From positions 310,001-374,000 of the forward strand of contig NC_012704.1 in assembly GCF_000023145.1 (NCBI RefSeq): 64,000 nucleotides of DNA, written 5' to 3'. The translations under genes were made by a program, and so were the position numbers. The notes below the pieces were generated by a model that was not told the DNA's origin, made no database searches, and saw nothing but the letters and a program-made list of their open reading frames with translations. Numbering within the stretch: position 1 is the stretch's first letter; every line of letters begins with the position of its first letter. Source of the DNA: Corynebacterium kroppenstedtii DSM 44385 (GTDB lineage: Bacteria; Actinomycetota; Actinomycetes; Mycobacteriales; Mycobacteriaceae). Positions 35,176-43,788 of this stretch are shown one piece after another.

Positions 35176-36315
35176 ATGAAAGAAGCAGCAGCCCCTGAGC
35201 AACGTGTTCAGCTTGACGAATCACCTATCAACAACACTCAGACAGGGGAGCGGTATTCGCCCCGAATGGGTTTGGGCGAATTTACCATGAATGTCCTCAA
35301 TGGCATTTCGGTTGCCGTGGTTGTGGCATTGGTTCCCCAAGCGCTGTTAGGAGAGCTATTTAAGGCCCTGCTTCCTGTGTTCCCGCAGGGGAAGGAAATC
35401 ATCGGGATGGTGTCCGTCGCCTCCAGTATGCTGCCGATAGCCATCGGCCTCCTGGTTGCGATGCAATTCAAAATGACGCACATTCAGACCGCCACCGTCG
35501 CGATCTCGGCCGTGATGGGATCGGGCGTCGTCAAGGGGATAAACTCCGACGAATTCCTCCAGCTCAAAGGCACCGGCCTGGTGATCAACACTGGTCTGAC
35601 CGCCGCCTTCGCCGTCATCATGATTCTCCTCATCGGCGACAGGCTTAAGAGCTACACCATCCTTGTACTTCCGCCGACGGTCATCGTGATAGCCGGTGGT
35701 CTCGGTAAATTTGTGACGTATCCGGCGGTGCTGGTGTTCACGAAGTGGCTGGGTAACCTCGTCGTCGGTGCGGCGGATCTGCAGCCCATCGTGATGGGGC
35801 TGATCCTGGGCATTGCTTTCGGCGTGATGATGGCGTCGCCAATTTCGACGGTCGGAATTGCGACCGCTATCTTCCTGTCCGGTATCGCCTCGGGTGTGGC
35901 GAACGTTGGATGCTGCGCCGTTGCCTTCACCATGATGTGGGCCGGATGGAAGGTGAATGGGCCCGGTGGGTCGCTTGTGCACGTGGTGGGATCCGCGAAA
36001 GTTCAGGTTGCCAACATGATGCGACGGCCTGTTGCGCTGTTGCCGGCGATAGTTGCGTGCGGTGTTAGCGGCATTGTGGCGGGCATTTTCCGGGTGCAAG
36101 GTACGCCCATTTCGGCCGGGTTCGGGATTTCCGGGCTGGTCGGCCCGCTGGCGGCGCTGAATGCCGACGGCTGGGGCTGGAGTGTTCGGAACATCCTGGT
36201 TGTCGCGCTTGTTTACGCGGTCGTGCCGTGTGTGTCGGCGTTTTTCGCGGTCAAGCTCTTCGATAAGAAGCTCGGAGTGACCAATGAAAACATGTATGCC
36301 CTGAAATTCCACTAA
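35176..36315 (+). CDS. PTS EIIC-like membrane permease (PTS_EIIC_2 type), orphan
   Basis: This polytopic 379-residue protein has about ten hydrophobic segments after a ~30-residue polar N-terminus. The stretch FTMNVLNGISVAVVVALVPQALLGELFKAL, the VASSMLPIAIGLLVAMQFKMTHIQTATVAISAVMGSG region and MGLILGIAFGVMMASPISTVGIATAIFLSGIASGVANVGCCA match the PTS_EIIC_2 family. No EIIA or EIIB domain is fused or encoded nearby, so PTS coupling is not shown and it may work as a simple permease. It is inserted between grpE and dnaJ and has no heat-shock site of its own. Confidence 0.8.
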   Translation: MKEAAAPEQRVQLDESPINNTQTGERYSPRMGLGEFTMNVLNGISVAVVVALVPQALLGELFKALLPVFPQGKEIIGMVSVASSMLPIAIGLLVAMQFKMTHIQTATVAISAVMGSGVVKGINSDEFLQLKGTGLVINTGLTAAFAVIMILLIGDRLKSYTILVLPPTVIVIAGGLGKFVTYPAVLVFTKWLGNLVVGAADLQPIVMGLILGIAFGVMMASPISTVGIATAIFLSGIASGVANVGCCAVAFTMMWAGWKVNGPGGSLVHVVGSAKVQVANMMRRPVALLPAIVACGVSGIVAGIFRVQGTPISAGFGISGLVGPLAALNADGWGWSVRNILVVALVYAVVPCVSAFFAVKLFDKKLGVTNENMYALKFH

Positions 36316-36480
36316 ACCTTTCTGGGGGAGCGATCTGAGATTTAGTTGGCGGGGGATGGCGCCTGGTGTTCGGTGGGGCGCAATCAGTCCGGGTGGCACC
36401 GCCTTGTGTTGGTGGGGGCTGAGCTGGTCTTTTTGGGGTGGGGAACGCCCGGTCCAGGCCCCCTTCCGTGCTTAGCGCCT
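36316..36480. other. Gap downstream of the EIIC-like gene
   Basis: G-rich sequence with no convincing open frame, terminator or operator, leading into the nested inverted-repeat element. Confidence 0.4.
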
Positions 36481-36603
36481 AAAACTGCGGCGGTATATGG
36501 CGGGTCTATGCGAGAACTGCGGGGGTATATGGCCAGTTTTCGGCCATTTTTCGCCCTTATACCCCCGCACTTTTAAAACGTCCCAATATTCCCCCGCAGT
36601 TTT
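36481..36603. repeat. Nested inverted-repeat element with four copies of AACTGCGGGGGTATAT
   Basis: Two direct copies (36481-36498, AAAACTGCGGCGGTATAT; 36515-36532) are followed by two inverted copies (36558-36572 and 36585-36603). The inner pair TGCGGGGGTATA/TATACCCCCGCA (36518-36529, 36558-36569) is perfect over 12 bases and the outer pair is nearly so. At the centre a small hairpin ATGGCC/GGCCAT (36529-36534, 36542-36547) ends in five T residues. It is non-coding. It may be a terminator, a palindromic mobile or repeat element, or an RNA with alternative folds. Confidence 0.75.
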
Positions 36604-36776
36604 CACGCTTCACTCAGGTCGGGACGACGCCCGACGGCTCTCGGGCTTGTGACTCGCCGGCTTTGTGATTCCCGACCGCGCCTTATTCCCCGGTTCTTTG
36701 CCCGCCGCACTTTATCTAGGAGCAAATCATGAGATGGGCGGTTGAAGCTCCGGCCTCGAAAACCTGGCTCGAGCCT
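36604..36776. other. Gap before the dnaJ promoter
   Basis: No gene and no clear regulatory element visible. Confidence 0.4.
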
Positions 36777-36802
36777 GGAATATTTTCCCTGTTTAAGCCG
36801 TT
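36777..36802 (+). promoter_or_regulatory. SigH-type promoter of dnaJ
   Basis: GGAAT (36777-36781) and GTT (36800-36802) are spaced by 18 bases, as for dnaK and clpB. This gives dnaJ-hspR an independent heat/oxidative stress promoter. Confidence 0.75.
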
Positions 36803-36816
36803 ATTCCCAATGTAAA

Positions 36817-36837
36817 GTTAAGTCTACTAGACTCAAC
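36817..36837. promoter_or_regulatory. HAIR operator of dnaJ (HspR site)
   Basis: GTTAAGT-N7-ACTCAAC matches the HAIR consensus at 11 of 14 positions and starts 14 bases after the SigH -10 element. HspR would autoregulate here. The resulting leader to dnaJ is about 280 bases and no gene is visible in it. Confidence 0.8.
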
Positions 36838-37119
36838 CTTTGAGGTTTGGTGAGCGAGCCACGTGTGTGGTGGCGATAGTTTGTTCTGCGGTTTTGGCAT
36901 GCACCGACGGTTACCGCGCGTCCGGAACCACGAGCACAAACCCCGACGCCAGCCGGGCGGCGAGATGGTCGGAAACGGCTAACGCGCCACGAAGGTGCCG
37001 CAATACCATAAGGCGCTACGTGGCATCCCACATACCCCACGGCGCATCAACCCCACCAACCAACACAAGACAACAACAGTAGCAAGCAACAAAGCGATAA
37101 ATAGCGGAAGAAGGCAACT

Positions 37120-38367
37120 ATGACGGCTCAACGAGAATGGGCAGAGAAGGATTATTACAAGGACTTAGGCGTTTCTCGCAGCGCTAGCGAGGATGAGATT
37201 AAGAAGGCGTACCGCAAGATCGCGCGCGATAACCACCCGGACAGCCACCCGGGCGACTCCGCCGCGGAAGAGCGTTTTAAACAAGCCAGCGAGGCGTATT
37301 CCGTCGTCGGCGATGCCAAAAAGCGCAAGGAATACGACGAATTGAAGGACATGCTCGCTTCCGGCGGTCTCGGTGGCTTCGGTGGCAGTGGCTTCAATAA
37401 CGGCGGGTTTAACTCGGGCGGATTCGGTGGCCAGTACGGGTCGTCGGGCGGTTTCCGCACCACATTTAGCAATTACGACACGGGCAGCGGCTTCTCCGCG
37501 TCCGACCTGTTCGGCGGCGGGTCCGGCGGAGGCATCGGCGATATCCTCGGCGACCTCTTCAACGGCCGGGGTAGCGCGTCTGCTGCCGCCAGCCGTGGCC
37601 AGCGCAACCTCCGCGGCGCCGACGTCGAAACGGAAATTACGTTGGATTTCCGCGAGGCCACCAAAGGCGCCACGGTGCCGATCCGCTTGACGAACCCCTC
37701 GTCGTGCCAGGAGTGTCACGGTTCGGGCGCCAAACCTGGGACGTCGCCGCATACATGTTCGACGTGTAATGGCAAAGGTGTCGTGTCCGACAATCGCGGC
37801 GCGTTCGGGTTGTCGCGGCCGTGCTCCGATTGCGGCGGCACGGGCACGAAGATCGACGATCCCTGCCCGGCCTGCAAGGGCAGCGGTGTGACCAACCGCA
37901 CTCGGACGATTACCGTGCGTGTGCCGTCGGGCGTTGTCGATGGCCAGAAGGTTCGCTTAGCTGGTCAGGGCGAGGCGGGAATGCGCGGCCGCCCGGCGGG
38001 CGATTTGTTCGTCACCGTACATGTGCGGCCGGACAAGCTCTTCACTCGCAAGGGCGACGACCTGCGCGTTACCGTCCCAGTTAGTTTTTCTGAGCTCGCG
38101 TTGGGCGGGGTCGTTACAGTGCCGACGCTGGACAACAAGGTTCGCGTCAAGATCCCCGCGGGCACTAACGACGGCCGGACGTTGCGTGTTCGTGGTCGCG
38201 GTGTGCCGAAGCGCAATCAGAAGAATGGCGACCTCCTCGTGACGGTGAAGGTGGCGGTCCCGCCGAAGCTGGACGAAGGGGCCGCCTCTGCGCTCCGTAG
38301 TTACGTGGCCGAAGAGAAGCGTCTGGGCTTTGATCCGCGCGCTAACTGGCCAGGGAAGGAGGGGTAA
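37120..38367 (+). CDS. dnaJ: Chaperone protein DnaJ (Hsp40)
   Basis: This is the DnaK co-chaperone. The J domain (about 10-75) has the HPD motif in [11 protein letters not shown] long Gly/Phe/Ser-rich linker (about 85-165) is followed by four zinc-binding repeats [24 protein letters not shown] and CPACKGSG, then two beta-rich substrate domains. Length 415. GGAAGAAGG precedes the ATG. hspR starts 3 bases after the stop. It is separated from dnaK-grpE by a terminator, the EIIC-like gene and a repeat element. Confidence 0.97.
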   Translation: MTAQREWAEKDYYKDLGVSRSASEDEIKKAYRKIARDNHPDSHPGDSAAEERFKQASEAYSVVGDAKKRKEYDELKDMLASGGLGGFGGSGFNNGGFNSGGFGGQYGSSGGFRTTFSNYDTGSGFSASDLFGGGSGGGIGDILGDLFNGRGSASAAASRGQRNLRGADVETEITLDFREATKGATVPIRLTNPSSCQECHGSGAKPGTSPHTCSTCNGKGVVSDNRGAFGLSRPCSDCGGTGTKIDDPCPACKGSGVTNRTRTITVRVPSGVVDGQKVRLAGQGEAGMRGRPAGDLFVTVHVRPDKLFTRKGDDLRVTVPVSFSELALGGVVTVPTLDNKVRVKIPAGTNDGRTLRVRGRGVPKRNQKNGDLLVTVKVAVPPKLDEGAASALRSYVAEEKRLGFDPRANWPGKEG

Positions 38368-38370
38368 GTC

Positions 38371-38988
38371 ATGGCTTCGAACTCTGATCGACGACGCAAT
38401 ACGACGGGCCCCTCGAACGCTGGCGGAGCTGCTGGAACGCGTGGGGCTGGCGCTGGCGCGACTGGCGGAGCTGCTGGAACGCGCGGTGGCGAAGCTGGCG
38501 CCGAAACACGTGGCGGCGAAAACCGCGCGACCCCCGACACGTCTCGGCAAACTCACACCAGAGGAAATAGGCAGCCGCTGGGCGAGGTACGTCGGGAAGA
38601 AGTTTATGTCATCTCGGTGGCAGCGGAACTGACCGGACTCCACGCTCAGACGCTCCGCACCTACGACCGCATGGGGCTGGTGACGCCCGAGCGAACGCGG
38701 GGAGGTGGGCGTCGGTACTCGCCGGACGACATTGAGATGCTTCGCGAAATACAGAAGCTTTCTCACGAAGATGGTGTTAACCTCGCGGGGATACGGGCGA
38801 TCATTGACCTGAAGTCTCAGGTGGATGAGCTGCAGGCGGAGAACCACCAGCTTCGGGAGCGGTTGGCTCGTATGGAAGCTCAACACGGCAGGTCACGTGG
38901 GGAAATTGTGCATGTGCCTCGGTCTACCGCTGTTGTGATGTGGGAACCGGGGGCTCGCCGTAGAAAGGATAGGCGTGATAGAAGGTAG
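38371..38988 (+). CDS. hspR: Heat-shock repressor HspR (MerR family) with unusual N-terminal extension
   Basis: It binds HAIR operators and represses dnaK, dnaJ and clpB, with DnaK as co-repressor in other actinobacteria. The MerR helix-turn-helix is at about residues 78-116 (VYVISVAAELTGLHAQTLRTYDRMGLVTPER, GGGRRYSPDDI), followed by a coiled-coil (QVDELQAENHQLRERLARMEA). Before the domain there is a ~75-residue Gly/Ala/Thr/Arg extension not typical of HspR (usual total ~125-150), containing the internal repeat GGAAGTRG. No good alternative start lies nearer the domain. The flavohaemoglobin-like gene overlaps its 3' end by 14 bases. Confidence 0.93.
   Translation: MASNSDRRRNTTGPSNAGGAAGTRGAGAGATGGAAGTRGGEAGAETRGGENRATPDTSRQTHTRGNRQPLGEVRREEVYVISVAAELTGLHAQTLRTYDRMGLVTPERTRGGGRRYSPDDIEMLREIQKLSHEDGVNLAGIRAIIDLKSQVDELQAENHQLRERLARMEAQHGRSRGEIVHVPRSTAVVMWEPGARRRKDRRDRR
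38421..38483 (+). repeat. 21-base direct repeat in hspR
   Basis: A 21-base word starting TGGCGGAGCTGCTGG occurs at 38421-38441 and exactly again at 38463-38483, a 42-base period. Both copies encode GGAAGTR in the extension. A recent in-frame duplication is likely. Confidence 0.8.
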
Positions 38989-40255
38989 CCGGCCGCGCGG
39001 CCATGACTCCGTGGTGCAGGATGGCGACGCCGTTGACGACGATGTGGCGCAGGACGCCACCGGAGTCCATGAAGCATCCCTGGTCCCCGTCGTCACTGTC
39101 CTTCAAACAGACGGGTCGCGCTTCGTCGACGCCGTGTTTACTCATCTTTTCGCCCGCCGTCCCTCGTTTATCCGGCGTCTTCCGGCGGACTTGTCGCAGC
39201 TTAAGCCCAGTTTTCGGCGTGCGCTGGTGCACGTCTACGCCAAGCAGGCAACAGGTAATGGGTTGGATCGACGCACGCGGCGTTTCCTCCGGCACCTTGC
39301 CGAGGACCACCGCAGCTTCGGCGTCGAAGCCCCCGACTATGTCGCAATGGGGGACGCCATTATCGACGCCGGCCGCGAAATAATCGCGCCGCAGGTCACG
39401 TCGGAAGAATTCGAGCTGTTCGCGATGGCGACCGGCCAAATCATCGGCCTCCTTGAGGAAGGCGCCGCCGAATACAGCGAAGTCCCCGTGCGCTGGGGCG
39501 CCACCGTCCTGGATGTCGACCACCGATCCGACGCCATCACGGTCGTCCGGCTCGCCGCGGATTCGCCGATTCCGTACCGCGCCGGGCAGTTGGTGCCAGT
39601 CCTGGCGCCGCAGTCGTCGGGTAAGCGGAAATGGCTGGCGCCCGCCATCCCGCACAGCGACGATAGGCTGATCGAGTTTCATCTCGAAGTGCCGCGATTT
39701 GAGGGGCCCCGGCAGCAGTCGCTAAAGGGCAGCTCAGCGCTGGTTTTTGACCTCGCCCGCATGACTCGTCCTGGCGACGTGTGGGAGATCGGCGCCGCGC
39801 GCGGTTCCATGACGGTTGATCTTCTCGACGGTTCGCGCCCCGTATTGATGGTGGCCCACGGTGCCCATCTGGCGGCGATTCGCGCGATCATCCTCGACCT
39901 TGCGTCGAAACCGTCGCCGCCGCAGACGTACCTGTTCTTCGGCGCCGAGTACCCCAGCGACCTGTACGAACTCCGGACGCTCTGGTCATTCGACACGGCC
40001 ATGGACTGGCTGACCGTGCACCCGTCGACGGTGCATGCGGAGGAAGACCAGTTCGCCCGCATGTCGGCCTACGCTGTCGCGCCACGCGATTTCACTGTTC
40101 GGGAGGGTATTTCACTTGCCGACGACGTTATGGCGCGCGGCCCGTGGCTCGGCCATGAAACGCTGTTGGCGGGGCCGAAGACAGTGGTGGGGGATATCAA
40201 ACGGAAGCTCATGGCGTCGGGCATGAACCCGGCGCTGATCACCATGGCCTCGTAG
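38975..40255 (+). CDS. Flavohaemoglobin-like protein (globin plus reductase-like domain)
   Basis: The globin domain (about 38-170) carries R-F-V-D-A-V-F-T-H-L-F-A-R-R-P at the B helix and E-D-H-R-S-F-G-V-x4-Y at the F helix, giving proximal His112. The B10 position, usually Tyr in NO-detoxifying flavohaemoglobins, appears to be Phe. The C-terminal ~250 residues resemble an FAD/NAD(P)-reductase pair (IPYRAGQLVPVLAP; VLMVAHGAHLAAIRAII; GHETLLAGPKTVV), but the RxYS flavin motif is not intact. Total 426. It may be of the divergent type II class. GTG 38975 overlaps hspR, placing it in the dnaJ-hspR transcript. Confidence 0.75.
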   Translation: MIEGSRPRGHDSVVQDGDAVDDDVAQDATGVHEASLVPVVTVLQTDGSRFVDAVFTHLFARRPSFIRRLPADLSQLKPSFRRALVHVYAKQATGNGLDRRTRRFLRHLAEDHRSFGVEAPDYVAMGDAIIDAGREIIAPQVTSEEFELFAMATGQIIGLLEEGAAEYSEVPVRWGATVLDVDHRSDAITVVRLAADSPIPYRAGQLVPVLAPQSSGKRKWLAPAIPHSDDRLIEFHLEVPRFEGPRQQSLKGSSALVFDLARMTRPGDVWEIGAARGSMTVDLLDGSRPVLMVAHGAHLAAIRAIILDLASKPSPPQTYLFFGAEYPSDLYELRTLWSFDTAMDWLTVHPSTVHAEEDQFARMSAYAVAPRDFTVREGISLADDVMARGPWLGHETLLAGPKTVVGDIKRKLMASGMNPALITMAS

Positions 40256-40304
40256 GCGGCCCGACGCGGGGAACGACCCGGTCGCCCGACGCGGGGCCGC
40301 TTTT
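40256..40304 (+). terminator. Terminator after the flavohaemoglobin-like gene
   Basis: GCGGCCC (40256-40262) pairs with GGGCCGC (40294-40300), followed by TTTT. The loop contains a duplicated GCCCGACGCGGGG word. It ends the dnaJ-hspR operon and separates it from convergent pyc. Confidence 0.75.
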
Positions 40305-40313
40305 CGTCGCGCG

Positions 40314-43300
40314 CTACGAAATAACCACCACGAGATCCCCACCATCAACGTGGAAGGTCCCGTCGGAAATAATGCGCTCGATGGTTCCATCAACGGGGGC
40401 CGTGATGCTGGCCTCCATCTTCATCGCCTCGATCACCGCGATCTTGTCGCCGGCGTGAACAGTGTCACCTTCGTCCACGGTCACCGTGACATTGCCCGCG
40501 TAGGGCGCGGCAACGTGGCCGGGGTTGGAGCGGTCGGCTTTCTCCGCGGGGTTGACGTCGGCTTCGACGGATTCGTCGCGGACAAAGACGGGCCGTAGCT
40601 CACCGTTGAGGAAGCACATGACGGTCCGCACGCCGCGCGCGTCGGGCTCCGAAATGGACTGCAGCTGCACAATAAGGTCAATGCCCTTTGCCAACTGAAT
40701 CTTTTGTTCTTCGTTGGGGTACAGGCCGAAGAAGAACTGGTTCGTGGAGAGGCGGCTGACCTCGCCATATTCGTTGCGGTGGGTATCAAAATCGGCCGCG
40801 GGTCCGGGGAAGAGCAGTCGATTCAGCGTGTTCCGCCGATCCTCCGATGACCCATTCAAGTGGTCTTCGTCCTCGGCCGACACGGGCGTGATCTCTGGCG
40901 TCTTCTCCCGACCCTTGAGCGCCTGGGTACGGAACGGCTCGGGCCACCCACCGGGCGGCGTCCCCAGCTCACCGTTGAGGAACCCGATGACCGAATCCGG
41001 GATGTCATAGTCATTCGGATTTGCAGCGAAGTCGGCCGGATCAATACCCGCTCCGACCAGCTGTAACGCGAGATCGCCGACCACCTTGGACGACGGCGTT
41101 ACCTTCACCAGGTGCCCGAGCATCTTATCGGCCGCGGCATACGCGTCCTCGATCTGCTCGAAGTTGTGCTCCAAGCCCAGCGCCGTCGCTTGCGCGCGAA
41201 GGTTCGTCAGCTGGCCACCAGGGATTTCGTGGTTGTACACCCGGCCCGTCGGGGCAGCGAGCCCCTTATCAAACGGCGCGTACACCGAGCGCACACCCTC
41301 CCAGTACGGTTCCAACGCACTCACGGCCGCAAGGTCCAGGCCAGTGTCGTACTTCGTGTTCGCCGTGGCCGCGACGATGGCCGACAGCGACGGCTGCGAC
41401 GTCGTCCCCGCCATAGGAGCCGACGCACCATCGATAGCATCCGCGCCAGCCTCCCATGCAGCCATGTACGTGGCCAGCGATCCGCCGGCCGTGTCATGTG
41501 TGTGAATATGGATGGGCAGGTCGAATTCCTTACGCAGCTCGGTGACAAGCATGCGCGCCGCCTCGGGGCGGAGCAGCCCGGCCATGTCCTTGATCGCCAG
41601 AATATGCGCGCCCGCATCCACGATCGTGTGCGCCAGATTCATGTAATAATCCAGCGTGTAGAGCTTTTCGTTGGGGTCGGCGACGTTGCCGGCGTAGCTC
41701 ATCGCTACTTCCGCCACCGCGGTCCCGGTCTCTCGGACGGCGTCGATCGCGGCCTTCATCTGGCTCACGTCGTTCAGGGCGTCGAAAATTCGGAAAATGT
41801 CGACGCCAGACGCGGCAGCTTCCTTCACGAACGCCTTCGTGACCGTCTCGGGGTAGGGGGTATATCCGACGGTGTTACGCCCGCGGAGCAGCATCTGGAT
41901 ACACACGTTCGGCATCGCTTGACGCAGGCGGTCCAGCCGCGCCCACGGATCCTCCTTGAGGAACCGCATGGCGACGTCATAGGTGGCGCCACCCCACGCC
42001 TCGACGGACAGCAGCTGGGGTGTCGTGCGCGCAACATGGCCCGCGGCGGCAACGAGGTCGTTCGTGCGGACGCGCGTGGCCAGCAACGACTGGTGCGCAT
42101 CGCGGAACGTCGTGTCGGTCACCGCCACACCGCGGCGTTGCCGCAGCTCCTGCGCGAATTTCTCGGGCCCGAGCTTCAGGAGCCGGTCGCGTGATCCCTC
42201 CGGCAGCGGAGCCGACGTGTCCAGCGTCGGCAATTTATCTGCCGGGTTGAGAGTGGTCGCGCGCTCACCGTTCGGCTTATTCACCGTCACAGTGCCCAAG
42301 TACCGCATGATTTTGTCGGCGCGGTTGGCGTACGGCTTGGTCGTGAGCAGATCGGGGTGATCCGCGATAAACGACGTGGTGAAATTGCCGGCGCGGAAAT
42401 CCGGGTTATCCAGGACCCCGCGGAGGAACCGGATGTTCGTCGCCACACCCCGAATGCGGAACTCGTCGAGCGCGCGCCGGGCACGATGGACAGCGGAGTC
42501 GAAGTCTCGCCCGCGGCACGTGAGCTTGACCAGAAGCGAATCGAAGTGCCCGGTGACCTCCGCGCCCGTGGCGGTACCCCCGTCGAGGCGAATACCGGAA
42601 CCGCCCGGCGACCTATAGGCCGTGATGTATCCGGTGTCGGGGCGGAAGTCGTTGGCTGGATCTTCGGTGGTGATGCGGCATTGCATCGCGGCACCGTGGA
42701 AAGAGATCGTGTCCTGGGTCAGCCCGATCTCGGGCAGCGACGCGCCCGCCGCGATCTGCAGCTGTGCCCGGACAATGTCGATATCCGTGATTTCCTCGGT
42801 GACTGTGTGTTCGACCTGCACGCGCGGGTTCATTTCGATGAACACGTGGTTGCCGTCTTCATCAACAAGGAATTCGACGGTTCCCGCGCCGCGGTAGTTG
42901 ATGTGCCGCGCGAAGTTCACCGCGTCGGTGCAGATGGCCTCGCGCTGTTCAGGCGTGAGGCTAGGCGCAGGCGCGAGTTCCACGACTTTTTGGTGGCGAC
43001 GCTGTACGGAGCAGTCGCGCTCAAAGAGGTGGACGACATTGCCTTGTCCGTCGGCAAGGATCTGCACCTCGATATGCTTCGGATTAACCACGGCCTGCTC
43101 GAGGAAAACGGTGGGGTCGCCGAAGGCGGTTTTGGCCTCATTAGATGCTGTTTCGCACAGCTCGCGGAGTTTGTCGCGGGAGGGAATGAGGCGCATACCG
43201 CGCCCGCCGCCCCCAGCAACCGCCTTGACGAAGAGCGGGTAGGGCATATCCGATTCGTCAGCCAGGCGTTCTAGCTCGTTGAGGTCGTCGGTCGCGGGAG

Positions 43301-43715
43301 TGTCCCCGAGGGTAGGCAGCCCCGCCTCTTTCGCGTTATGAATAGCGGTGGCTTTGTTACCCGTCATATCGAGGACGTCGGCGGTGGGCCCGACGAACGC
43401 GATGCCCTCGCGTTCACAGGCGCGCGCGAGCTCGGGGTTCTCGGACAGGAACCCGTAGCCGGGGTAGATGGCTTCGGCCCCGGAGTCTTTGGCGACGGAG
43501 ATGATTTCGTCGACGTTGAGGTAGGCCTTGACCGGGTGGCCTTCTTCCCCGATTTCGTAGGCTTCATCAGCCTTGATGCGGTGGGAGGAGTGTCGGTCCT
43601 CCCAGGGGTAGACCGCGACTGTGCTGGACTCGAGTTCGTGTGCTGCGCGGAACGCGCGGATGGCGATCTCGCCGCGGTTGGCGACGAGAACCTTAGAGAA
43701 CTGACGTAGTGGCAT
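40314..43715 (-). CDS. pyc: Pyruvate carboxylase
   Basis: This single-chain biotin enzyme makes oxaloacetate from pyruvate, bicarbonate and ATP; it is the main anaplerotic enzyme and counterpart of pck. The biotin carboxylase domain (about 1-455) begins KVLVANRGEIAIRAFRAAHE and has the ATP-grasp loop GGGGRGMRLI. The carboxyltransferase domain (about 535-830) has DTTFRDAHQSLLATRVRT. The C-terminal biotinyl domain has the biotinylated Lys1099 in EAMKMEAS. Length 1133, standard. AGGAAG precedes the ATG. A long open frame on the opposite strand (41112-42194) is a shadow. Confidence 0.97.
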   Translation of the reverse strand: MPLRQFSKVLVANRGEIAIRAFRAAHELESSTVAVYPWEDRHSSHRIKADEAYEIGEEGHPVKAYLNVDEIISVAKDSGAEAIYPGYGFLSENPELARACEREGIAFVGPTADVLDMTGNKATAIHNAKEAGLPTLGDTPATDDLNELERLADESDMPYPLFVKAVAGGGGRGMRLIPSRDKLRELCETASNEAKTAFGDPTVFLEQAVVNPKHIEVQILADGQGNVVHLFERDCSVQRRHQKVVELAPAPSLTPEQREAICTDAVNFARHINYRGAGTVEFLVDEDGNHVFIEMNPRVQVEHTVTEEITDIDIVRAQLQIAAGASLPEIGLTQDTISFHGAAMQCRITTEDPANDFRPDTGYITAYRSPGGSGIRLDGGTATGAEVTGHFDSLLVKLTCRGRDFDSAVHRARRALDEFRIRGVATNIRFLRGVLDNPDFRAGNFTTSFIADHPDLLTTKPYANRADKIMRYLGTVTVNKPNGERATTLNPADKLPTLDTSAPLPEGSRDRLLKLGPEKFAQELRQRRGVAVTDTTFRDAHQSLLATRVRTNDLVAAAGHVARTTPQLLSVEAWGGATYDVAMRFLKEDPWARLDRLRQAMPNVCIQMLLRGRNTVGYTPYPETVTKAFVKEAAASGVDIFRIFDALNDVSQMKAAIDAVRETGTAVAEVAMSYAGNVADPNEKLYTLDYYMNLAHTIVDAGAHILAIKDMAGLLRPEAARMLVTELRKEFDLPIHIHTHDTAGGSLATYMAAWEAGADAIDGASAPMAGTTSQPSLSAIVAATANTKYDTGLDLAAVSALEPYWEGVRSVYAPFDKGLAAPTGRVYNHEIPGGQLTNLRAQATALGLEHNFEQIEDAYAAADKMLGHLVKVTPSSKVVGDLALQLVGAGIDPADFAANPNDYDIPDSVIGFLNGELGTPPGGWPEPFRTQALKGREKTPEITPVSAEDEDHLNGSSEDRRNTLNRLLFPGPAADFDTHRNEYGEVSRLSTNQFFFGLYPNEEQKIQLAKGIDLIVQLQSISEPDARGVRTVMCFLNGELRPVFVRDESVEADVNPAEKADRSNPGHVAAPYAGNVTVTVDEGDTVHAGDKIAVIEAMKMEASITAPVDGTIERIISDGTFHVDGGDLVVVIS

Positions 43716-43788
43716 AGCTTCCTATCTCAACATTGAGGCGAGCTGGTCGTGTCGATGAGTTTAGCGGTAACCATGCCAACAAACGATG

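Noticed and set aside
41112..42194. 360-codon open frame opposite pyc
   Set aside because: Arg/His-rich composition typical of antisense to a high-GC gene; pyc is unambiguous on the other strand.
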